From positions 1-6,032 of the forward strand of contig PJER01000123.1 of NCBI GenBank assembly GCA_002825465.1: 6,032 nucleotides of DNA, read 5' to 3'. Positions within the stretch are counted from its first letter, which is position 1, and each line of letters begins with the position of its first letter. Made by a program: the position numbers and the translations under genes. Of this stretch, positions 1 through 5,090 are shown in pieces. The notes below the pieces were generated by a model, which saw only the letters and a program-made list of their open reading frames with translations, was not told where the DNA came from and searched no databases. This stretch comes from Candidatus Thorarchaeota archaeon MP8T_1 (lineage in GTDB: Archaea > Asgardarchaeota > Thorarchaeia > Thorarchaeales > Thorarchaeaceae).

Positions 1-78
1 CCAAGAACCCGACGTATCGGTCCAAAGGATTTGAATCTAACAAGCAATTGCAATCACAATGACGCCTTTCAAGGTGTA

Positions 79-465
79 CTATTCAGCCTTTTGATAGTGC
101 TCAATCAGCGCCTTTACAAGCCAATCGACAGCCTTGAGAATGTCATCTATGTCACTTTTAGTTGCATGCTCGTAGTGAATTCCTGTCGTAACAATAACTG
201 ATCGCTGGAGTGCCTTGCAAATCTGCTCAGATGCTGAGTTGGCAACAATGTAATCCTTGTGACCAGGAAACGTAAGAGTGCTCACACTCACTGTCGAAGC
301 ATCTCTATAATGGCTTCTGGTTTCATATGCCACAGAAACTCCACCGAGATGGTGTTCGTCTCCGCCATATATAGTGATTAACAGGTCGTTACCTATATCT
401 TTGGCCTCAAGGAAGATTGAATGACGACCTGCTTTTCTTTCGAGAATCATCATCTTATCATACAT
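79..465 (-). CDS. LpdD-like small protein (prenylated-flavin chaperone-like family), third gene of the gcvP operon
   Basis: This is a soluble protein of 128 residues with no signal peptide or membrane segment. Conserved-looking blocks are a glycine/histidine motif GGDEHHLGGVSVA (34-46), a TFPGHKDYIVAN block (65-76) and VTTGIHYEHATKSDI (92-106), followed by a C-terminal helix. I recognise these as the pattern of the small archaeal/bacterial family related to LpdD, the accessory subunit of gallate decarboxylase that is thought to help with prenylated FMN. The family call is from memory and fairly secure; the function here is unknown. The start at 465 has a good ribosome binding site (GAGGT at 472-476, six bases upstream). 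Met5 and Met6 are less likely starts. The gene begins 35 bases after the gcvPB stop codon in the same orientation, so it is probably cotranscribed with the glycine decarboxylase genes. No UbiD-type decarboxylase, the expected partner, is visible in the window. Confidence 0.72.
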   Translation of the reverse strand: MYDKMMILERKAGRHSIFLEAKDIGNDLLITIYGGDEHHLGGVSVAYETRSHYRDASTVSVSTLTFPGHKDYIVANSASEQICKALQRSVIVTTGIHYEHATKSDIDDILKAVDWLVKALIEHYQKAE

Positions 466-500
466 TTACTGACCTCTAATCCTTTCGGTCTACGGAAATA

Positions 501-2066
501 TCACTCATAGCTCCCATCAGCAAGTCTTTGCTGATACATCCTATATGAGAGAGTGAAGGTCTTTGGATGGGCAGACCTATACTCGTCTAGGCGGCGTATC
601 GATGTTGAATGAGGTGCACTCTTAACCAATTCAGGATTTTCATGAGCCTCCTTGGAAATCTGGCGGAGTGCTTCAATAAAGTAATCTAACTCTTGTTTTG
701 ACTCGGTTTCTGTAGGTTCAATCATTAATGCTTCAGGAACAATCAAGGGGAAGTATACTGTAGGAGCATGTACTCCAAAGTCCAAGAGACGCTTTGCCAC
801 GTTCATTGCAGTTACCCCAGTCGTTTCTTTCAGCTCTTCTGCAGAGATTACACATTCGTGCATCCGTGGAGCGTCTTGGGAGAAGGGTAATGTAAATCCG
901 GGAATTTTTCTGACATGATGAGCGATATAGTTCGCATTGAGTACAGCTACCTCGGAAGCCCTTTTGAGACCCTCTCTTCCAAGTGAATAAGCGTAGGCAT
1001 AGGCTCTCACTAGCACACCGAAATTGCCATAGAACGATTTCACTTTCCCTATTGATCTTGGTCTATTATAATCGAAGTCAAAGAGTCCACTCTCTGTCTT
1101 GATTATTCGAGGAACAGGCAAGAATTCAGCAAGCTGTTCTTTCACGCCAACTGGACCTGCGCCGGGGCCACCGCCCCCATGCGGAGTTGAAAAGGTCTTG
1201 TGCAGATTGAGATGTACTACATCAAAGCCCATGTCACCGGGACGAACTTTGTGCATGATGGCGTTGAAGTTGGCTCCATCATAGTACACAAGTCCTCCAA
1301 CATCATGGACAATCCCTGCAATCTCGCCAATATCTTTCTCGAAAACCCCTATTGTATTTGGATTCGTAAGCATTAATCCAGCTGTATGGGGACCGGCTAC
1401 ATCTTTCAGCGCATCTATGTTCACAAGTCCTTCTTTACTCGACGGTAGTACGACCACATTGTAACCAGCCATGGCAGCAGACGCAGGATTTGTTCCGTGC
1501 GCAGCATCAGGAATCAGCATCTCATTCCTCTGATCGCATTCCTGTGAAATGCATCGATGATACTCACGCATCATCATCACTCCAGTCCATTCGCCTTGAG
1601 CTCCTGCTGCTGGTTGGAGTGTGACTGCATCCATGCCCGTAATTTCTCCTAACCATTGTTCAAGTTCCCACATAAGCTCGAGCGCGCCTTGAGTTGTAGA
1701 AACATCTTGAAGCGGATGAAGCCATGCGAATCCTGTCTGTGCAGCAGCTTGGTTATTCTGTTCAGGATTGTACTTCATAGTGCAGCTCCCAAGAGGGTAA
1801 GTACCAAGGCTTACTGCATAGTTCATTTGAGATAGCCTTGTGAAGTGACGCACCACTGCTGGCTCAGACACCTCAGGTAGGTTGGGAGGATCTGTTCTCC
1901 GCATTGTCTTTGGAAGCATCTTATCTAAATCTGCGCCTTTTCTAACACCCAATTCCGCTTCAGGAAACATATGAGCTAAGACGCCTGGATTCGATCGTTC
2001 AAAGATAAGAGGTTCAATCCATTTTGCTTGCCGTACTCCAGAGTCGCTTGAACGATGCTCACTCAT
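501..2066 (-). CDS. gcvPB: Glycine dehydrogenase (decarboxylating) subunit 2, PLP-binding (P-protein beta chain)
   Basis: GcvPB pairs with GcvPA to form the P-protein of the glycine cleavage system. This enzyme decarboxylates glycine with pyridoxal phosphate and passes the aminomethyl group to lipoyl-GcvH in the cytosol. The 521 residues are close to the usual size for the split subunit. Family motifs appear in order: YPLGSCTMKYNP (90-101), LQPAAGAQGEW (150-160), PDAAHGTNPASAAMAGY (186-202), LTNPNTIGVFE (233-243), YYDGANFNAI (261-270) and HLNLHKTFSTPHGGGGPGAG (285-304). The PLP Schiff-base lysine is Lys290 in the NLHKTF motif, so the active site looks intact. The ATG at 2066 shares one base with the gcvPA stop codon (TAATG) and is preceded by a strong Shine-Dalgarno. 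The two subunits are therefore probably translationally coupled and made in equal amounts. There is no frameshift or truncation. Confidence 0.97.
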   Translation of the reverse strand: MSEHRSSDSGVRQAKWIEPLIFERSNPGVLAHMFPEAELGVRKGADLDKMLPKTMRRTDPPNLPEVSEPAVVRHFTRLSQMNYAVSLGTYPLGSCTMKYNPEQNNQAAAQTGFAWLHPLQDVSTTQGALELMWELEQWLGEITGMDAVTLQPAAGAQGEWTGVMMMREYHRCISQECDQRNEMLIPDAAHGTNPASAAMAGYNVVVLPSSKEGLVNIDALKDVAGPHTAGLMLTNPNTIGVFEKDIGEIAGIVHDVGGLVYYDGANFNAIMHKVRPGDMGFDVVHLNLHKTFSTPHGGGGPGAGPVGVKEQLAEFLPVPRIIKTESGLFDFDYNRPRSIGKVKSFYGNFGVLVRAYAYAYSLGREGLKRASEVAVLNANYIAHHVRKIPGFTLPFSQDAPRMHECVISAEELKETTGVTAMNVAKRLLDFGVHAPTVYFPLIVPEALMIEPTETESKQELDYFIEALRQISKEAHENPELVKSAPHSTSIRRLDEYRSAHPKTFTLSYRMYQQRLADGSYE

Positions 2067-3469
2067 TAGGATGCACCTCCTGTCATAACGACTTCATCAA
2101 TAGCTCTGACTAGATTGTCAATGTCGTCCTGACTGTGTATCTCGGTCACGCAAAACAACATAGTTTCGCCCAGTAGTGGAAATTCATCAGAGAGTATTTT
2201 CCCTCCCTGAATTCCTCGTTTTAGCAAACCGTCGTGGACCTGCTTCGCTGTTGTTCCGTTGCTAAACTGCACAGCAAACTCCTTCCAGAAGTATTTCCCG
2301 ATAGCAGGAGCCTTGACACCAGATAGAGCATTGAGTTTTCTAGCGGCATAGTTTGAGTTCAGAGTGATGGTTTCTCCAATAGTCTGTATTCCAGTTGGGC
2401 CAAGAAGTGACATATAGACTGCTGCTGTAACTGCGGCAAGTGCTTGATTGGAGCAGATGTTGCTTGTTGCTTTCTCTCTACGAATGTGCTGTTCTCGTGG
2501 GCTGAGGGTCAGAACATATCCGTTCTCATAGGGTTCCTCCTCCGTTCTGGTCATCCCAACAAGCCGGCCAGGCATTTGGTATATCAGTTTACGATCATTC
2601 TTACATCCAAAGATACCAAGGAGGGGTCCACCATAGCTCATAGAAGAACCGAGATACTGCCCCTCTGCAACAACGATATCAACATCATACTCACCAGGAG
2701 GACGTAGAACTCCAAGAGAAAGAACATCAACTCCGGCTACAAACAAGGCTCCCTTCTCATGAATCAGTCTAGCAATTTCATCTACTTGTGTTTCAATGAA
2801 TCCAAGATAGCTTGGATTCTCAATATAGACACCTGCAACCCTCTCATTCATCTTGGTTTCTAGATCGGAGAGGTCCATGAGGCCGGTGTCTTTATCGAAA
2901 TCTACCTTGATGACTTCAATACCAACTGGTTCAGTATAAGTATGAATGACCTTGTAATGCTCGGGATTTATTGTGCCAGGTACAAGGAATGTAGAACGAT
3001 TCTTGTTAACTCGAGTTGTCATCCGAGCCGCTTCTGCAACAGCTGTAGCCATGTCGTACATTGATGAGTTTACAATATCTATCTGTAGAATTTCAGCCAG
3101 CAGACTTTGATACTCAAACAGTGTCTGTAGCATTCCCTGACTTATTTCTGCCTGATAGCTAGTATACGAAGTGACAAATTCTGACCTCCCAGCCAATGCT
3201 GGCACTATGGTAGGGATGTAATGCATGCCAGCTCCAGAACCAAGGAATACATTACCATTAGAAGCAGGCATGTTCTTACTTGCAAGCTCTTGTATCCTTT
3301 GTATAACTTCGAATTCAGTATGAGAATCAGGAAGATCAAGATCATACTTCACTCTGAATTTATCGGGAATATTGCAGAACAAATCCTCAAGATTCTTCTT
3401 ACCAATGGAGGCAAGCATTTCTTCTTCTGTAGCCTTCGTAATTGGGATCCATGGATGTTTGTATTCCAT
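2066..3469 (-). CDS. gcvPA: Glycine dehydrogenase (decarboxylating) subunit 1 (P-protein alpha chain)
   Basis: GcvPA has the aminotransferase fold of its partner GcvPB but no PLP lysine. It completes the active site of the heterotetrameric glycine decarboxylase. The 467 residues match the usual 440-470. Visible motifs are FLGSGAGMHYIP (75-86), the substrate-channel block around SYTSYQAEISQG (101-112), SSMYDMATAVAEAARM (135-150), GPLLGIFG (281-288), GRLVGMT (301-307) and the signature REQHIRREKATSNICSNQAL (325-344). The usual YTPYQPE block reads YTSYQAE here, so two prolines are replaced. The ATG at 3469 is preceded by GGAG (3479-3482) nine bases upstream. It is the first gene of the gcvPA-gcvPB-LpdD-like unit and faces a divergent Trm112-like gene. 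The gcvT, gcvH and lpd genes needed for a full cleavage system are not in the window, so the direction of the pathway (glycine breakdown or reductive synthesis) cannot be judged. Confidence 0.96.
   Translation of the reverse strand: MEYKHPWIPITKATEEEMLASIGKKNLEDLFCNIPDKFRVKYDLDLPDSHTEFEVIQRIQELASKNMPASNGNVFLGSGAGMHYIPTIVPALAGRSEFVTSYTSYQAEISQGMLQTLFEYQSLLAEILQIDIVNSSMYDMATAVAEAARMTTRVNKNRSTFLVPGTINPEHYKVIHTYTEPVGIEVIKVDFDKDTGLMDLSDLETKMNERVAGVYIENPSYLGFIETQVDEIARLIHEKGALFVAGVDVLSLGVLRPPGEYDVDIVVAEGQYLGSSMSYGGPLLGIFGCKNDRKLIYQMPGRLVGMTRTEEEPYENGYVLTLSPREQHIRREKATSNICSNQALAAVTAAVYMSLLGPTGIQTIGETITLNSNYAARKLNALSGVKAPAIGKYFWKEFAVQFSNGTTAKQVHDGLLKRGIQGGKILSDEFPLLGETMLFCVTEIHSQDDIDNLVRAIDEVVMTGGAS
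2074..2081 (-). promoter_or_regulatory. Strong Shine-Dalgarno of gcvPB inside the 3' end of gcvPA
   Basis: The minus strand reads AGGAGGTG seven bases before the gcvPB ATG, inside the last codons of gcvPA. It is a near-complete match to the archaeal 16S rRNA tail. Together with the TAATG stop/start overlap, it supports re-initiation or independent loading at the subunit junction and fixes the gcvPB start. Confidence 0.8.
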
Positions 3470-3513
3470 TGCTCTCTTCTCCGGATGAGCCCTTGGTCTG
3501 CTGGCAATTCATC

Positions 3514-3536
3514 TTGCCCAAATAGCTTTTGGGTAA
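3514..3536. promoter_or_regulatory. Inverted repeat in the divergent gcvPA/Trm112 intergenic region, possible operator
   Basis: The arms TTGCCCAAA (3514-3522) and TTTGGGTAA (3528-3536) are complementary over nine positions, with one G-T pair, and are separated by the five bases TAGCT. The repeat lies about 45 bases upstream of the gcvPA start and about 80 bases upstream of the Trm112-like start. It is a plausible dimeric regulator site or a leader hairpin for the gcv transcript. There is no T-rich tail that would make it a terminator. The function is inferred from position only. Confidence 0.4.
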
Positions 3537-3565
3537 GGTAAATTCAAGGGACTCCAGCCAGAATG

Positions 3566-3580
3566 TTTTTTACGATAATA
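3566..3580 (+). promoter_or_regulatory. Possible TATA-like element for the Trm112-like gene and tRNA-Gln
   Basis: The tract TTTTTTACGATAATA is the most AT-rich stretch upstream of the Trm112-like gene. An archaeal TATA box here would place transcription start about 25 bases downstream, near 3595-3600. That leaves a short leader just long enough for the ribosome binding site at 3601-3607. It is not a good consensus match and no clear BRE is seen. Confidence 0.3.
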
Positions 3581-3600
3581 CACGAATCGACGTGCATCAC

Positions 3601-3607
3601 AGGAGTG
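3601..3607 (+). promoter_or_regulatory. Shine-Dalgarno deciding the Trm112-like start
   Basis: AGGAGTG lies eight bases before the ATG at 3616 and selects that codon over the in-frame ATG at 3529. The 29 residues between the two start codons do not look like any part of the Trm112 family. Confidence 0.7.
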
Positions 3608-3615
3608 ACATCATA

Positions 3616-3927
3616 ATGAAGCGCTGGCTCATGGACATCCTTGCCTGCCCAGTGAGTGATTGTAGAAATGAACTCAATCTAGATGTGTACAAGTCACACA
3701 TGCTGGAAACTGAGGAAGGAGAGGTTGAAGAAATCGATGAGGCGCTAATCAGATGTCCTAAGTGTGGTCGTTGGTATCCGGTCATCGATGGGATAGCGTG
3801 CATGCTTCCGGATGATCTGCGAATGGATGGTAAGCAACGAATAGAGGAAACAGCCTTTCTGGAGCGTTGGAAGGAGAACATCCCCACCGACATCTTGAAG
3901 AGTGGAATACCTTTTGGGCTTACCTAA
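3616..3927 (+). CDS. Trm112-like zinc-finger protein, predicted methyltransferase activator subunit
   Basis: The protein has 103 residues. It starts MKRWLMDILACP, a typical beginning for this family, followed by an acidic insert (about 31-42). Then comes the second zinc-binding block CPKCGRWYPVIDG (47-59) and the closing MLPDDLR (63-69). Candidate zinc ligands are Cys11, Cys16, Cys47 and Cys50. The first pair is spaced C-X4-C, wider than the C-X2-C of many bacterial relatives. In eukaryotes and archaea, Trm112 binds and stabilises several methyltransferases that act on tRNA, rRNA and release factor; this role is assigned here by family membership. The C-terminal tail after residue 70 has no motif I recognise. 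The gene diverges from gcvPA and ends four bases before a tRNA gene. Three stop triplets follow in frame (TAA TAA TAG, 3925-3933), the last running into the tRNA. The ATG at 3616 was chosen for its ribosome binding site. Confidence 0.85.
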   Translation: MKRWLMDILACPVSDCRNELNLDVYKSHMLETEEGEVEEIDEALIRCPKCGRWYPVIDGIACMLPDDLRMDGKQRIEETAFLERWKENIPTDILKSGIPFGLT

Positions 3928-3931
3928 TAAT

Positions 3932-4007
3932 AGCCCCGTGGTGTAGTGGTCCAGCATTGAGGGTTTTGGCCTCTCAGACCTAGGTTCAAATCCTGGCGGG
4001 GCTACCA
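3932..4007 (+). tRNA. tRNA-Gln (anticodon UUG), CCA end encoded
   Basis: A full cloverleaf folds. The 7-bp acceptor is 3932-3938 with 3997-4003. The D stem is 3941-3944 with 3954-3957, including a G10-U25 pair. The 5-bp anticodon stem is 3959-3963 with 3971-3975 (one G-U). The T stem is 3980-3984 with 3992-3996 (one U-G), around a TTCAAAT loop. The anticodon TTG is at 3966-3968 and reads the glutamine codons CAA and CAG. The variable region is short (3976-3979). The discriminator is A4004 and CCA is encoded at 4005-4007. No intron is present at the usual 37/38 site. The first pair is A1-U72, as I recall for archaeal tRNA-Gln charged through the GatDE amidotransferase route. The gene starts four bases after the Trm112-like stop and has no obvious promoter of its own, so it may be cut from a shared transcript. 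Confidence 0.96.
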
Positions 4008-4111
4008 CTTCATTAGATTCCTCCTCTCTGGACTCTATCCTACTCATCTTAATCATTATGGCAAGATAGGAACAGACCTAGTGATTAAACAGAGTACGGT
4101 CTAGAGAGCAT
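4008..4111. other. Short convergent spacer between tRNA-Gln and the HD gene
   Basis: These 104 bases lie between the 3' ends of the tRNA (plus) and the HD-domain gene (minus). I see no gene. The plus strand is pyrimidine-rich just after the tRNA (TTCCTCCTCTCT near 4018-4029) but has no run of five or more T. A weak pairing of AGACC and GGTCT flanks about 19 bases near 4075-4103. Neither is convincing as a terminator. Confidence 0.5.
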
Positions 4112-4969
4112 TTACTCCTTTTCTGCAATGCTCAAAGAATCATCATGTCGTTCCATCTCAACTCGGAAGAGTCGCTTCACATGAGAAAGTACAAGACGGT
4201 CTCCATTGACTTCAACATCAATGTCAATATAGTCCTTAAGGCCTGATGTGGACAGTTTCTTCTCAAGTACTGCCTGAACTTGAAAGACACCGGCAGGATT
4301 GTCCATTGCTACTGTGATCTGTAAGGGTTTGGTGTCACCATGAGAGAGGCGGACATCATTGATGGCCATGGCGCTAACTGAATGGATATCCACTTTGCCC
4401 TGTTGATAAGGAACGATTGTGCGTCCTTTTGTTAAATCACACCCATCTCCAATCTTGGTAATTCCAGCTTCAAGGGTCAAGCACTGAGTGTCATCATCAT
4501 GAGCGTAGATTCCGTGAAAGATGAAAGAGAGAATATCTGTCGCTTTTCCAGGGTCGCCGTAGATATCATTCAATTTTGATTCAAGAATAGGGCTTGCAAG
4601 TTGAACAGCTGCCTGATTGTGTTCGTTTCTGTGAACTACCATCCCAATATCATGGAGATAAGTTGATGCCAGTACAATAAGGCGTGCATCATCAATATCA
4701 CCGATACCTTCCGCAACTACATTAGACTTGAAGGTTCCTTCAAGGATATCAAAGGCCTTGAGAGCATTCCATGTTGCTACTTCAGCATGGACTGACCCAT
4801 GGTCAGTATAGCCCAATCTTGATACAGCCATACGATTTGCACTGCGCAGATACGATTGCACTTTCGGGGAGCCTGTTAGATATTGATACATCTCAAGAGC
4901 TAGCGACTCATCTTGAAGAAGCTCTCTGGCTCTGATTGTCTGACGATTGATGGGTTCATGCTTGTTCAT
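4112..4969 (-). CDS. HD-domain metal-dependent phosphohydrolase-like protein (COG3294-like archaeal family)
   Basis: The protein is soluble, about 285 residues. Numbered from the upstream GTG at 4978, it shows TDHGSVHAE (58-66), the HD pair in YLHDIGMVVHRNEHN (His109-Asp110), further histidines at 116, 120, 154 and 159, and the closing GDGCDLTKGR (176-185). These are the metal ligands expected of an HD phosphohydrolase. The C-terminal part contains MDNPAGVFQVQAVLEKKLSTSGLKDYI (about 225-251), a conserved segment of the archaeal family I know as COG3294, whose substrate is unknown to me. Its metal site looks intact. The ATG at 4969 is preferred over the GTG at 4978, because only the ATG has even a weak purine-rich stretch (AAAGAGTGG) close upstream. 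The gene is separated from the upstream membrane-protein gene by 117 bases containing a hairpin and a T-tract. It therefore probably has its own promoter, and CTATATTT near 5052-5059 could serve as TATA box. Confidence 0.85.
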   Translation of the reverse strand: MNKHEPINRQTIRARELLQDESLALEMYQYLTGSPKVQSYLRSANRMAVSRLGYTDHGSVHAEVATWNALKAFDILEGTFKSNVVAEGIGDIDDARLIVLASTYLHDIGMVVHRNEHNQAAVQLASPILESKLNDIYGDPGKATDILSFIFHGIYAHDDDTQCLTLEAGITKIGDGCDLTKGRTIVPYQQGKVDIHSVSAMAINDVRLSHGDTKPLQITVAMDNPAGVFQVQAVLEKKLSTSGLKDYIDIDVEVNGDRLVLSHVKRLFRVEMERHDDSLSIAEKE

Positions 4970-5050
4970 CGAAACCACTCTTTAGGGACAGATTTCAAGT
5001 CGTTCTGTTTTGATAAGACTTGCGAAGAGGACAATGTGTGTTCCAAGAGG

Positions 5051-5090
5051 AAAAATATAGAGAATCTAGATAGACAAGATGTCTATCTAG
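5051..5090 (-). terminator. Hairpin plus T-tract after the coiled-coil membrane protein
   Basis: The 11-base arms at 5066-5076 and 5080-5090 are perfect inverted repeats (CTAGATAGACA / TGTCTATCTAG) with a three-base loop. On the minus strand the hairpin contains the stop codon of the membrane-protein gene (5087-5089). About ten bases further on comes a run of five T (5051-5055) in the context CTATATTTTT. The arrangement resembles an intrinsic terminator. The same AT stretch could instead be the TATA box of the HD gene downstream, or serve both roles. No gene on the plus strand would use it. Confidence 0.5.

Noticed and set aside
1..78. A GATTCAAATCC stretch on the minus strand (about 27-37) resembling a tRNA T arm, and a short CCGA-CGTA-TCGG inverted repeat at 9-20.
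   Set aside because: The bases flanking TTCAAAT do not form a T stem, no acceptor or anticodon stem can be built, and the inverted repeat has only four-base arms with no T-tract. No gene is supported in this edge segment.
3470..3615. A glycine riboswitch upstream of gcvPA.
   Set aside because: The region is only 146 bases, shows no tandem aptamer-like conserved segments, and contains just one simple inverted repeat.
3529..3615. An upstream in-frame ATG at 3529 that would lengthen the Trm112-like protein by 29 residues.
   Set aside because: The extra residues are not family-like, the codon lies inside the inverted repeat with no convincing ribosome binding site, and a good site precedes the ATG at 3616.
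3745..4056. A minus-strand open frame of 103 codons running across the tRNA and the Trm112-like gene.
   Set aside because: It is antisense to two well-supported genes, has no family resemblance, and its open frame is explained by the overlapping coding sequence.
4970..5086. A small plus-strand gene in the spacer upstream of the HD gene (open frame 4913-5119).
   Set aside because: It overlaps the start of the HD gene and the hairpin, has no ribosome binding site, and its translation shows no recognisable protein features.
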